A stretch of 64,000 nt of DNA from Druceiella hillmani (Eukaryota > Arthropoda > Insecta > Lepidoptera > Hepialidae), in the NCBI GenBank assembly GCA_039881145.1, contig JAYKKI010000038.1, forward strand, positions 62,001 to 126,000. The letters run 5' to 3'. Position 1 is the first letter of the stretch. Every line of letters begins with the position of its first letter. Below the pieces are notes generated by a model that saw nothing but the letters and a program-made list of their open reading frames with translations, did no database searches and had not been told where the DNA came from. Shown here piece by piece: positions 22,591 to 34,788 of the stretch. The position numbers and the translations under genes were made by a program.

Positions 22591-22598
22591 TTTTTATA
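22591..22598 (-). promoter_or_regulatory. Candidate TATA box for the small secreted-protein gene
   Basis: TATAAAAA on the minus strand lies ~96 bp upstream of the ATG. It would give a 5' UTR of about 65 nt with initiation near a TTTCAATG sequence. A second TATAAAAT near 22,512-22,519 is too close to the ATG to serve it. Confidence 0.35.
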
Positions 22599-22789
22599 CT
22601 TCTCAATTTAACCTGTCTACGATATCCTTGAGAAAGTTATTTGGTGCAGAAGGCAAACTACCTTATTATCAATGCATTGCATGGTTGTTGCATCAGATGT
22701 AGTCAATACGTAAGGAACACGAACATCGACGATGTGTAGACCATCGATGTGCATGATCATTAAATATTTTAATAAATTTTTGTACGTGC

Positions 22790-23270
22790 GTAAACTATGG
22801 GAAAAGTTGAAGATCCGGGAGTTTCAGGCGGACCTGATGAGCAAAACTTCCTTCTGCGATCGAGTGATATATTTGTAGAATAAAAACATATAGGTAAAGG
22901 TAAGGGCTGCCCACTAGGCTCGATCCTCTGTCCCAATTAATATAATGTGATTTTTGGTGATGGAATAGAGAACTGGACAATGGAGTCCCTTGCTAGGATA
23001 CTTTATTGTTGTATCAAAAATAGACTTAGCTTTGATCCCGGAAATTCCAAAGCTGTCTCCTTCACGAGTGAAGGATCCCACCATAGAAATAGATGAATCC
23101 AGAAACGGAGTGCAGGAATGAGTCACTTACCTAGGCATAGTACTCGATTAAAGGCGAAGCTGTCACAAATGGGAAACCAACCTGACTCTCTCCCAGATAT
23201 ACCGGGAGAGATTCAGGTTGGCTTCCCATGCTATGGCTTGGTTTAGCGAGGCTGATTGAAGATTGAATAT
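22790..23270 (+). pseudogene. Decayed non-LTR reverse transcriptase fragment
   Basis: On the plus strand, two frames together recover RT landmarks. KGCPLGSILCP near 22,900 corresponds to the GCPQGS-type motif, followed by a degraded WNV segment. VTYLGIVLD near 23,125 is the thumb-region YLG motif. A KWETNLTLSQIYRERFRLA string then follows around 23,165-23,225. Stops and at least one frameshift interrupt it, so it cannot be functional. The layout suits an R1/LOA- or CR1-like element. The base composition is visibly richer in G+C than its surroundings, and this extends to about 24.08 kb; that downstream part may be the rest of the same insertion but I cannot read a domain in it. Confidence 0.55.
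23171..23227. repeat. Hairpin with 24-bp arms inside the RT relic
   Basis: GGGAAACCAACCTGA...TCTCCC (23,171-23,194) is the reverse complement of 23,204-23,227 with two mismatches, around a 9-nt loop AGATATACC. It overlaps the former coding sequence of the RT relic, so it probably arose by chance or by template switching. Confidence 0.7.
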
Positions 23271-25716
23271 CTTGACACTTAAATCTTGATATATTTGCCC
23301 GTGAGCCATCGCTGTGGGCTCCATGATACCTCAGAGTCCAGAAGATTTGAAAGCGATATTGAAGTCGTAATATGCTTCACTTTTGGCTCTAATTAAAACA
23401 TCCAGAACCTGTTCCACGGATGTTTTGTCGGTTTAGCGGATCTTCTTCACGTCGATCTCGTGATTGTAAAATGCTCAGCAAGCTTTGATTTGATAAGGGG
23501 CAAGTGCTTCCATGCGGGTTGGTTTCGCTTTGAGATTTTAGTAAAAGAGTAAGTTTTGATTAGAAAGACGTATTTTTAAGACCGCCTGTCATTGGCGGTC
23601 CTCGCCCAATTCTACGGGTAAGACTACAAGAATGTTATCTCATTTTGTTTGAGCGGTTAATTAAAATTGAGTCCAAACGTCAACAGAGTGACCAACTCTT
23701 TGAAGCATTCAGAGTGTTTGCCAAATGCGTTCTAGAAAAAGTGGAGGTGCTAAATGACTCATTGAGTTGGAACAGTCTTTAACCCTGTTGGGTGGAAATA
23801 CTTGACAATATATACGAGGCACTATTGGGGACCTTCTAAGGTTCCTGTGCATTTTTGTAGTAAGACGCGATTCGCTAAGTATTCCTGCAGGTTCCCCGAG
23901 ACAATCGGTATATTGGCTTGGAAGTGCTTCGCTACGCTGTATTGCTTTACGTGCTTCATGAGGCTGCATTATTTTATGGACCACATTGCTTCATAGGGTT
24001 GTGTTGCTTCAATTGTTTCAACAAGGTAGATTATTAACTCGTCACCAAATTCTATAGCATAACGACTGCGGTTCTATATAATATGGTGGTTGAGTAATAT
24101 AGGATATATTATAATCAGGGTAAGACCTTGAAAATATATGATTATTATTTGGAAAAACAATTATTTTGATTTGAAATTTCTAATATGCTGCTATAATACT
24201 TGTTTTTCAGCGGATTTAGAAGAAGTATGAAATGAAGCATTAATCAATAATTTCAATTTAATACATACATCATTTCTGTTACTATAACGTCCATTTCGAT
24301 CAAGACATTATCTTAATAGTCATGGATGTTGTAGGCGTCGGTCGAAAACGTGAATTTCGTAGAATTTTCATTACATATATATTTATGAATATGCCTAATA
24401 AGAAGCAGTAAACCGACGAAGAAATATTTCATATTTAGTCATTCAATGATTAAACTTTTAAATTGGTATTTTTGGTTGTAAAAAAAGGTTCGTGAAGAAA
24501 ATTTACTATTTTTTGGGAAATAAACGAGCAAAATATAACTTATTACTAGTGGAAACGTAATTAGAAATTAATTTTTTCGTGAACATTATCTAAGTGCCTA
24601 ACGATTCACATAACAAATTTCAAAAACACCTACAAGTCAAATATTATTTGAAATAATTTATTTAAGTAATTTATTGTTTCCAAAAATTTTTGTTCGTTAA
24701 GTTTTTGACCTGCCGTAATCCGGACCTGGACCGCGGTCCGCTAGTTGCCGGCCATTGATCTAAATTAAAACAAGTCACGCAAATGTAACTATTATTGAAG
24801 TAAAGAAAATCACCCAGTTGATAATGAAAAACAAATAAATAAACAAATACATAATTATTAGCACATTTTGGAAATTGGATCCTTGAGTACATTAATCTGA
24901 AGTGCATGTTTCAAAATTATGTAAAATTTTAGCTTTCAATTATGTATCTGTAAATGTAAATGTATTAAAAAAATGTATATGTATTAAAACGTTAATGTAT
25001 TAAAAAACGTATAGGTATTAAAAACAATTCTTAATATTATCCACATTACGGAGTAGGTAATTAATGAATATTCCATATGTGGGAACCTCATCTTTTAAAA
25101 TATTGGCGGTTAAGGTCATAACTTAACATCGGCGTTATACACGTATTATCATTACTCATAGTTATTGTTTTATGCAATACTGATATACAACCGTCATATC
25201 AATAGTATATAAGTGTGTTTTTATGGGAAAATTTGAACTAAAATAAAATAGTAATTTTAGTAAAATAAAACACTAATGAATTGTAACATAATAAATGAAA
25301 AATATAAATAGAAAAAAGAAATGAAAAATATAATACTGTTTTTTGGAATACATGTACATAATCAAAAGAATAATTACTAACATTTAAAATAGTTATCCAA
25401 AAGATGAACTTTTCTCGGTTTAAATTACATTTTCATGATAAATTACTATAACAGTCACTTTTTCATTTGAAATTACTAAACTTTTATGCTAAGTATACAA
25501 ACGTTACATAGACAAATTTTTGACGAGTAATAATCACATCGTTATAATCTGGATTAATATTTCTCGCGTTTTTTTGTAGCAGCTATACTTTTTATCGATA
25601 AAACATCGACACATAGTTCACATCCCTCTCTAATATCGTAAAAAGTATACATCAATTTCTATTACAAGTAATTTATAAATAATAACTATTAACTTTGAAA
25701 TAAATGATATGTTTTC
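23271..25716. other. Non-coding stretch with a GC-richer part to 24.08 kb
   Basis: 23,271-24,080 is unusually GC-rich for the window and probably belongs to the decayed RT insertion. From 24.1 kb the sequence returns to AT-rich. I see no gene. A TATTAAAA-type degenerate repeat lies at about 24,957-25,022. Confidence 0.4.
24705..24763. repeat. GC-rich island with palindrome GGACCGCGGTCC
   Basis: A ~60-bp island contains CCGGACCTGGACCGCGGTCC and GCCGGCC in otherwise AT-rich DNA. Similar CCGCGGTCC-rich blocks occur near the ends of some hAT elements, so it may be a transposon terminus. No partner end or transposase is visible nearby. Confidence 0.3.
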
Positions 25717-25738
25717 TATATATATATATATATATATC
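25717..25738. repeat. Short (TA)n microsatellite
   Basis: A pure TA run directly precedes the ribozyme-like motif. Confidence 0.8.
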
Positions 25739-25750
25739 AAAGATCTTTGC

Positions 25751-25805
25751 TAATAGCCAACCTGAAGATGTTGTAATACAACGAAACCTAGGTCGTGGTA
25801 AAGAA
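25751..25805 (+). ncRNA. Minimal hammerhead-ribozyme-like motif (Penelope type)
   Basis: The core CTGAAGA (25,762-25,768) matches the hammerhead consensus CUGANGA. It is followed by a five-pair stem II (GTTGT/ACAAC, loop AAT, one extra T before it), then GAAA (25,783-25,786), a very short stem III (ACC/GGT around TA), and a C at 25,794 as the cleavage position. Stem I (CCAAC against GTGG) pairs with one bulge. The order and spacing match the minimal type-I hammerheads known from Penelope-like retroelements. No element body is visible next to it, so it would be a solitary remnant. The extra T and weak stems mean activity is uncertain. Confidence 0.45.
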
Positions 25806-25859
25806 CTTAAAGAAAGTAGAAATAATACTACATCACATAGTTTCATTTAATTGTGAATA

Positions 25860-28800
25860 ATGAATTTCTACAAAATGAACGCCAAATAAATTCAATATTC
25901 AAGGTTAATATTAGCGCCGGTGGTATGCGACTAATTGAACGAACGCTATTGCAGGTAATACCACAGGGTCTCATTTAAATTCGTATTGTATAAGGACCCT
26001 TTGTGAGGACGAGTTCTAGCGTCAGTCGATAATGATGAACACAGGAATACGGATATGGTACATTTCATAAATAATTCAATAAACACTATTAATCTCAATT
26101 ATTGGAACTTCATAAATATCTTTTTCGTATTTCGAATAATGAAAAGACACCGGAATTGTGTACGAGCGATAAGAATTGGAATAATATTTTATGTAAATTT
26201 CCATTTTTACTTTCCGTGTAGTAAATTTAATGGAAACTTATATATTCTGTAGTTGTGACCAGTGCGCCAAATATAATCAATATGTTTTGCACAATAATAT
26301 TAAGATGGGATAATGGTCGCGCGATAAAGCTTTAATGGAAAAACTTTTATGAGCACAGGAATATCGTAATGATGAAACTAGTAGATTGGCTCGTTAAGAT
26401 TAGCGATAAGCTAGCGGTTTGTCGTTTAGTTACGTGCATTACGAGTCACCATGTATGGATAAGTAGGATAAATGAAATGTTATGCAAAGCTAGCCGGGTA
26501 TAAGTCTTGCCAACAAACTCGTTAATTTCATAAAGGGAAAAGTTTTGTTTTATTGTTTTTTTCTTTCGGGATTCACATGAAAACTATTAATCTAATTGAC
26601 ACACAATTTTAGTAATTAGCCTATAATATGGTAGTATATAACTTCTAAATTACCATAGGCTGAAAAGTACGTATATGTACCTATAGTTTAATAATGTAAA
26701 TCTAAACGACGAAAAATCTGTGATGTGGATGTATGGGAGAATTATAGGTTTCAAAAAGCCTACAGAAAAATAATGGAAGTCTTTAGTCTTTTTACATGAA
26801 TTACCACGATAACTATTTTTTTATTTCCAAATTGAAACATTTAATATAATATTTAGGTATATTATTAATCTTTTCGAATTAACTGTAGTAGGTATCTTAA
26901 TCATGTTTAGTAAACAAAAATCACTAGTACTTTATTACTTAGATCTATAATTTAAAACCTATTGAAAGATTCTTAAAAGCAAACAATAGCAGAAATGCGT
27001 ATTTTTATAAGGTTGGGTATGATGTATTCACGGAGATGGGCCATTAAGAGTGGAGAAAATTACATGCAGTACTTGAACAGTGTGGACTATGGTCAATGGC
27101 CCCGCAGACCAGTTAAAATATTTGCTGAATGAGACTGTTACAGAAAATTATTTAGCATGGGTACTTTCCGTTGTTCTTTAAGGTAGGATAAAAATTAGTA
27201 ATTCTACTTTAGTTTTTTTTATTTAGGTTTCTATGTTTATTTAATTTTTTAAAAAAATTATTTATTAATTGGATAATGTGAAGATCTTTTTTTTAATTTA
27301 TTGATAAGAGTTGATTTTTAATTTAAATTTACTTTCAATACGTGTTATTTTGTTACTCGGTAATTAGGTCGTATAATACATATGTAGTTTTTTGCTAGAT
27401 TATATAATTGGAATTATATATAGTATTGAATTTTTTTAATTTTTAGGCTATTTTTATGCTGATTTTATCTCAAATTACTGTGAGATGTGTCAAATGATTT
27501 GGTTGCCTTATATCATATAACAAAATGACAAATATTTGGGATTTAAGTTTATTGAAAAATAAATTAAAGTCCGGTAATGACATGCAGATCAATTACGTTG
27601 TATATTTAGTATTAACTTCGTTAGAAATTATTTTATACACTGAGCGTCGTAGATTTCAATATATAATCTTATTTTAATAAGAACATGCAAAGGTCGCACG
27701 ACCGAATATTGCGATTGTATATATTATTAATGTGTTTTCCAAAACATACCCCTCCCCCTTCAAATATTTGCCGCGGTCAACATCCTTTTTCCGAAATTAT
27801 GGGGTTATGATCATTATAACAAAAGTTTTGCATATGTAAGTGGCTTAACGATATTAATATAACATAGGCACGAAGATCAATTTTGATTTGTTTTAATAAT
27901 TCTTCATTAAAATTATTGGAGCATGCTTTAGGTAAAGATTATAATGTAAGCTACGTTTGGATTTCATCTAATATTCTCTAAGGCAATTATAATATAATTA
28001 TTTGCGCTCACGAAGTGAAAAGTGAGTGCGTTGTTGTGATGATTACGCACCGTCGAGGACGTCACAGCGGATTAGGTTAAATTTGAAAATAAATTATCTA
28101 TTATTTTTATTCTAGTTTATGATATTTTCGATATAATTGATAATCTTGGCATGACATCATGAATATTTCTTAATAAAATTTCATTTCATTACAAATTATG
28201 AAATAAAAATATATTTTCGAATCCCATGTAGAGGTAGGTGATTCCACAATTTTATTTCCTACAGCACATAGTAAATTAAAAATTTAAGCTTTGTAATCAA
28301 CTTATCATCAAATATATTTGCATCTATTTAGTACTTGAAATAAAGTGCAAAGTTCCAGATATCTGGGTTTATTCAAAACCTTGTCTACTCATGCTTCTTA
28401 TTGACTTTTACGAGTGTATTAAGCAGCAAAACTTACAAATAATAAAAAAACACACAAGACATTCATTTTTAGTTCGTAACATGTTATCAAGTCATCTGAA
28501 AAAGTTCTATCACTCAAAATGTTAATACGTCATTCCTTCCTTGTAATATCCTATTATGTCAATAATATTAGCTAATCCGTCAAATAACCACTTTTTTATT
28601 TGTTGTGATTTATGTACCCGGAAGAGATATATTTATTGTGAATGAGACCTCATTATGTGTACATGATGCACACATAATGAGGTCTCATAAAAAAACATGC
28701 ATAAGGTAGAGATAACTCAGTCACTACTAACCATTACCCATGTTTCATATTGACTAAGTTATCTATATTGTATGCATGCATATCACATTTAGGAATAAAA

Positions 28801-29900
28801 TGAAGCTTTAAAGATAAAGTTTCAAATATGGACAAAGAAAACTGTATTTATACTACTTTCTCTCAATAAACTCAGTTCAGGTAATGAACATACAACTACA
28901 AGTTTATTTACACCTTTATTTACTGTGTGTTTTTGACAAGGAATCCAGTTAGAGGCCATTTCATGACAATTAGGTTAATATAGAACACCCAAAATAGGGA
29001 GAATGTTCCCATCCAACTTATCTCAACGAGTTACAATCTAAATATTTTTTTACGAATATTCAATTTAGTTTTTTTTCAATTCTGATATTTTCTATTTAAA
29101 AAAACTATAATAAAACAAGCCGCTAGACAAATAGATAAACGCTCAGACAATAAATAATAAATCATTGATGACAATGTCGAGAATACTATCTTTTCTTAAA
29201 ATTAATAAATAGTATAATAAAACACACTACCTTTTTATAACATTATTATTTAGATTTGTATTAATTAAAGTGGTAATAAAGTATTTTGGAAAATGTAACT
29301 GAATTAACTAAGATTTAAGAAAAAATTAATTGTTTTTGGAAAATCGTATTTTAAAAAAATTATGTATAAATAAACGAGAGTAAATATAGCTAATATTTAA
29401 GCTACCTTTTAAATAAAGATTGTATTTTTTTGCTATATTTTGAATAACATAATATAATACAGTACTTAAAAAATATTTAATGGTTCAATGAATGTAAGAC
29501 AATGCAAATATTATCAAAGAATTACAATTTCTTATTAGAAACACCTTGTATTTATATAATAGAAAACGGGCAATTATAAGCATGGAAAATAATTTTTAAT
29601 TTGTGCAATATTGAAATTTCTCTACCTCGTAGTAATTAAACCATTTCGTCTGCTCCCCTGACGCAGGTAAGGTGACGCTCGATGCACTGTAATGTTCTTA
29701 GGAAAATATCCCTCACAAAAACGTTTGTTACGTCTCTCTTTGGGATACGTTGAAATGGGAAGATTCTTTTGCTGAAGGGAAATTATTCTTAAAGTCACTT
29801 TTTAGTATAGTTGTCAATAAGTGCGTTTTAACAAACGCCGTTGAAGACCTATAAAGACATCTACAGATGAAAGAATTTCATTTATGTTGGAAATTGATTT
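25860..29900. other. Non-coding stretch, nothing recognised except a hairpin
   Basis: No frame here resembles a known protein. Slightly GC-richer, non-repetitive blocks occur at about 25.9-26.5 kb and 27.0-27.2 kb and could be regulatory, but nothing in the sequence proves it. Confidence 0.4.
28642..28688. repeat. Perfect hairpin, 19-bp arms, 9-nt loop
   Basis: ATGAGACCTCATTATGTGT (28,642-28,660) is the exact reverse complement of 28,670-28,688 around the loop ACATGATGC. No coding frame uses it, and no T-run follows it. Confidence 0.9.
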
Positions 29901-29901
29901 A

Positions 29902-29928
29902 TAATAATAATAATAACAAATGTTTATT
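29902..29928 (-). terminator. 3' end of the Daphne-like element: AATAAA plus (TTA)n
   Basis: On the minus strand AATAAA is followed by CATTTG and five TTA units. This is the same tail type as the intact RTE-like element at 16.25 kb. Confidence 0.7.
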
Positions 29929-30055
29929 TCAGATTTTTACATCCATATAATGTTAGTAGATACAATAGCAAACTTACAAACTAATGTTAGTGATAATAAT
30001 ATAATAATAATAAGTAAATGGCAACCCGGTTGGAGTCCCCGATGATGGTGACCGG

Positions 30056-32780
30056 CTATACGACTGCGTGCAGCCGTATCACCCGAGCCAGCACCGGAGT
30101 GTCACACCCGTCTGCCAGCACGCGCAGGATGTTATTGGGACTGCCGCGCGTACGGTGAATAATGGAAGCGCACCTTTTGCGCATAATGGTCGCAAACCCG
30201 TCTGTGTCAGCCAAAGCGAACATCGCGGAGGCACTACAGTAACGCGGCAGTCTCACCAACAACCGGAACGTATTATTGTATTGCACACGCAGGTCGCTGT
30301 ATATCCGCTGCGGAAAGTTGACCCACAGACTGCAGGTGTAAAATGATTGTAAAATGATTCTTTAAAAAGCGCAATTTCGACAGTGCCTGTGCACCGTGAA
30401 AACCTGCGGACCAACATATTGCATCGGACAGACAGCGCCCTGCGCTCTCTTTCAACATCCTTATCGTCCTTAAGGTCCTCGGTGACCCAAGTATTTAAAT
30501 TCCTCAACTTTCTTTAGAACTGTACCACAGAGAGTGAAATTAGGGACAAAAGTGTATCGATTGTTGTTCGGCCTGAAAATCATTATTTCACTTTTCTTCG
30601 TATTGTATTTCAAACCATGGGTCACCGCATAGGACTCACAAATGTTTAAGAGCCTTCGTAGGGCACCAATCGATGGGCTCAGCAACACCATATCGTCTGC
30701 GTAGCTGATGTTATTTACACATACTCCATCTATGTGACATCCGACAACAGTGCTGCTAAGCTCATCGATCAGTCGGTTGACATACAAGCTGAAGAGGGTG
30801 GGAGAGGTCAATCCCCCTTGCCTCACACCACAATCCAGCCCGTATTCACACGAGAGAGATCCTGCCCATCTCACAAAATTCTTTTGATTGCTATACCAGT
30901 GCATAAATAATTGTACAATTTCCCTAAGCAAACTAGTTTCCTGTTTTAGCTTATCCCACAGGACGTCGTACGAAACAAGATCGAAGGCTTTCGATAAATC
31001 GAGGTAAAATCAATCGAGGAGGGATAATCGAGGGTCTTCCTACTCCTGTAGTACTGTACAGTCTGCTTGAGACACAAAATAGCACTCTCGGTGGAAAGAC
31101 CGGGCCTGAAGCCGAACTGCGCGTCGTTTAGCAAGACGTGTTTATCCAGGTGTTGACCGAGCAGACAGTCCAGCACTTTAGCGACCACTGTGGCTAGAGA
31201 TATCGGTCTGCAGTTATCCACATCCGATGCATCACCAGTTTTATTTTTTATGATTGGTACGACTATAGTACGCATGATATTGTCAGGCAAGTAGGAGTGG
31301 CCCAAACATAGATTAAAAAAGGTGGAAAGAATTTTGGGTAGATGTACACCTGCATGCTGCAGGTACTCGATGCTAAGGTGGTCATGACCCGGGGATTTGC
31401 CCCTCACCATGCCTTTGATTACCGATGATACTTCCTCCGTAGTATAGGAAACATTACGCTTAGTAACCTCCTCAGCAACGAGCACCTGCTGTGATTGGCC
31501 CAGCGGAGAGACCACCCTGAAATAACGGGAGAACATTTTCGCGATCTCACCAGTTTTGTGAACACCAGCCACGCTGACTGAATTTTTTGGTTGAGTGAAG
31601 TTCGGCTAAAGTATTCATTTTTATCTGTTGCTCATTGTCTTGACACCACTTCAACTTAGATTTGAAAACGCGCCTAGTCTCACACATATCATTATACAGA
31701 CGGCCCGCCCGGGGCTTACCTCCATAAAACCAGGCCTGAAAGCATACGCGCGCCGCCCTATGAGCGTCACTAACGTGTCTGTTCCACACAGTAATATATT
31801 TGCCTCTACGCCTTTCAATAACATTATAGCTACATATAGCGGCCTCCGACAGTACACAAACAATATCATTATACATATTATCTAACAGAATTTAGTGACT
31901 CATATTACAACACATATTATCTAAACAGTTTGTTAGATTTGGAGGAAAATGAATTTCACATAGTCTGGAGTGACAGACACTTTTAAATTGGGCTATTTGC
32001 GTCAAGTCACGTTCACCCCAGACTATTCTATTTATACAATTAGTAGGTAAACAAAACTTAGGCTTAACAAAATCAAAATTACATTGTATGGACACCGGGT
32101 AATGATCTGACCAGTAGGTATTATATAATACAGAGGCCGCGGTCACAGAAAGCCTCGCAGCACTAGTCACCAGACAGTGGTCAAGCCAGCGCCGACAGCC
32201 ATGCGCGTCACTGACAAACGTATCATTGTCCGTCGGCATAAGCTCCATGTCTATACAAGACCATAATTGTTCCGCACTAAAAGTTAATACTTCAGTTGCG
32301 AATGACTCACCGGGGTGCGCATTGTAATCTCCTAACATAAACACCGTCCACATTGTGACTCTCAATTATGGCGGCCATTTCACTGAGACACTCGGTAAAT
32401 TCCACTAAATTTTCATTAGATTGAGTAGGCATGTACACGGAAAATACCAACATAGAACGCGCACTGAGCTTAATTTTTATTGCGGTAAGACGAACACTAT
32501 TTTACATCACTATCGTTACCGTCGGAAACGCCATTTTTCTCCACAGTAGGACCACACCACCGTAGGGCCTACCGCGTAAAACACCTGCCGCAGTATCCAC
32601 TGCAGAAGTACTCGTGCAGTCGAAGTCACTGTCTATGGAGGCCAGGTATCCGAGGTCGTGCGGCAATAGCCACATCTCCTGCAGCACCACAATATCAGCC
32701 GAGCGACAAAGTTTTCGAACACATTCCACAGATCTAATCACGTTTTTGCAGTTAAAACTTAATATATTGACGTAATTCAT
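30056..32780 (-). pseudogene. ORF2 of the Daphne-like element: endonuclease and RT, frameshifted
   Basis: Reading minus from 32,780, the endonuclease opens with ILSFNCKNV and VVLQEMW, and after frameshifts near 32,500 and 32,350 gives MLGDYNAHPG and WSDHYPV. The linker to 31,547 is followed by the RT (31,572-30,946: KSPGHDHL, NCRPISLATV, AQFGFRPGLSTESA). A frameshift near 31,010 precedes motif A, which reads LDLSKAFDLVSYD in the next frame. The second RT half (30,931-30,470) has GVRQGGLTSP, SYADDMVLL and EFKYLGH. A further shift leads into a C-terminal region ending at 30,056 (RLPRYCSA, MRKRCAS). Catalytic aspartates survive, but at least four or five frameshifts make it non-functional. Confidence 0.88.
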
Positions 32781-32856
32781 AACTTAGGACTGATAACATT
32801 CTCGCGAGACACACGGACATTTTCTTTATAACGCCTGACATTTTCTTTATTTTTCT

Positions 32857-33758
32857 TTATAAAGTCATGTTTATAAATCGACGATAGGCCACCCCCTTAC
32901 GCCAGAAGTCATCACTAAGAAATGTTGTTAGCAATTCTTTAGGTACGAATATTTTATATGATACATAATCCTTCGCTAACTTCATGTCCAATTTTTCAAT
33001 TTTAACTTCAATGTTAACCTTTTTGATAATATAGTTACTGACGTCATACAAAGAGACGCCTTTCGTCACATTATATACGTATATAGGAACTTTAGTTTCC
33101 GCAGCCATAAAAGTTGTGTGACGGTATGCGGACTTTGCTGATTTTGTTGCAATGTTTCACTACTACCCTCCACTTTTTGGTGCTCAATAATTTCGTGAAA
33201 ATTGGATTCTAATGTGGATTCAGATGCCGTTTGTCGCTTGTAGCACTCATTTATGTTTTCATTGCACAGCGGCAGTCCCGTCGGACCACTGTCGCCCTCA
33301 AATCCTGTAGAAAGATTCTGCATCTCGTTTCTCAGCTGATTCATCTGCTTAGCAGTAGCATAGTCCTCTTTCGTCATCTCTAAATCCTGACGTAGCTTGA
33401 CAATATCTTTTAAAAGCCTTGTCACGTCGACATGATCAAATAGAATGGGAGATAATTTCTCCAGATCGCGGGCCACAAAGACTGGAATGTCCTCGGGATC
33501 GGTACCGTGGATCGCACGGATGATATCGTCTATATCTCGTGCATTTTTTTCCGCCCTCCTACGCGTTATCCTACGTTCTGTTAACGGCAAGGATTCAAAT
33601 AACAACTTTTTCGCCGTTACAATTTCACTTTCCGAAAAAGCACTCGCACAGATTCTACTTATACTTTCATCGTCCATAACGGATGTTTTATTATGGACGA
33701 AGGATAACACCTCGTTAATGACCACATTACAATTTGCACATTTAACCACTGAGGACAT
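32857..33758 (-). pseudogene. ORF1 of the Daphne-like element, one frameshift
   Basis: The first part (33,758-33,066) begins MSSVVKCANCNVV, runs through charged, helical segments including KLRQDLEMTKEDY (coiled-coil-like), and ends in a Q/S-rich linker. A one-base shift near 33,110 moves the frame to an 83-codon piece (33,108-32,857). That piece begins MAAETKVPIYVYNV and ends in VPKELLTTF and FWRKGVAYRRF, the C-terminal RNA-binding pattern seen in jockey-group ORF1 proteins. I see one C-x2-C pair near the N-terminus and no complete zinc knuckle. Confidence 0.75.
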
Positions 33759-33825
33759 TTTTAATTTCCGATATCCACCGTCACGCGCAAAAGTCGACCG
33801 TGCGTAAGCGCGGGCGCGGCGAGGT

Positions 33826-33865
33826 GGTTGCTTCGACGTTTAAATTTATGGTTGCTTCGACGTTT
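33826..33865. repeat. Two direct copies of GGTTGCTTCGACGTTT
   Basis: The 16-mer occurs at 33,826-33,841 and 33,850-33,865, period 24. It sits just before the ORF1 start of the Daphne-like element, so it may be a repeated promoter unit of its 5' UTR or mark the insertion boundary. Confidence 0.75.
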
Positions 33866-33866
33866 T

Positions 33867-34788
33867 AACTTTCCAAAGTAAATAATTCGTCAACTTTTGT
33901 AACATTTCTGCTATTCTATTTTTTTATATTTGAACACGCTACCCGTACATTAAAGATTTCTTAGAGCTCTTGTTTCTAACTATCTTGTCTCCGATTTGCT
34001 GCTCATCGTAGTATTACTAAAATTTGTTTCTAATTATGACCGTAATATTAGTTGCCACATCAGATATCATAACTCGTAAATTTAAAGGAGGGGATAGTTT
34101 TTTACATAAACCTTTTACGTTTGATAATTTTACTTACTACGCAAGAAAACAGTTGATAAAGTCAAAGGAAGATTAATAAAAGCAAATATTAAATTATATA
34201 GCATAAATTAACGATACATCAAGCGTGCACCAAACATACTACATCTACATATATGGTACTCGAGTGCTATAAAGCCACTAAATCGTTAAGCATAAGACGG
34301 ATAATTTATTGAATACTAATTAAGTATTTTAATGACACATTGTTTACGAGTTATCTCGACTCGACTCAAACACCGGAGTAGTTGCATTTTGCTTAAAGTT
34401 CTCACTTTAAGCTTAACTTAAACATTCGTATATAAATTTCCGATAGAAGAATGAAAATATTTTAGGCTTGAAACATATTTACTGTTGAATCAAATTAGTA
34501 ACCACACAATGCAAGAAGTTGTTTTTAGTCTATATAAGCTTAATTTGAATGTAAAGCGACTAATCTAGTTATTTTATATAAATTATTATTATTTAAGTTT
34601 AAATTATAGCACATTAATCATCGATTGACGGTCATTGATTTTGTATGTTATATACGTTTAGCAATGAACAATACTTAACTCACTATCGTTTTATTTAATT
34701 TCCATTGTTGCTTTGTTCCGTTGGGCTATTATCAAAAATTCTAATAAATAATCGGTGAGTTACGTAGTTTTCAATTAAGTCTCTTTTG
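33867..34788. other. AT-rich spacer, nothing recognised
   Basis: No coding frame or repeat of note is visible between the Daphne-like element and the foldback element. Confidence 0.5.

Larger units (their letters stand above)
29902..33866 (-). mobile_element. Decayed jockey-group (Daphne-like) non-LTR retrotransposon
   Basis: This is a nearly complete ~3.96-kb element on the minus strand. It begins close to a repeated GGTTGCTTCGACGTTT at the 5' side, continues through ORF1 and an endonuclease/RT ORF2, and ends with AATAAA (minus, 29,928-29,923) and a (TTA)n tail at 29,917-29,902. Several frameshifts disable both frames. The RT sequence (GVRQGGLTSP, YADD, YNTKKSE) and the cysteine-bearing C-terminal region resemble Daphne/jockey-group elements of arthropods. 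Clade naming is tentative. I could not identify a target-site duplication. Confidence 0.85.

Noticed and set aside
23709..23996. Opposing frames of 91 and 64 codons
   Set aside because: They lie in the GC-richer island of the dead retroelement. Neither reads as RT or any known domain.
28642..28688. Perfect hairpin as a transcription terminator
   Set aside because: The genome is eukaryotic in character and no U-run follows the hairpin.
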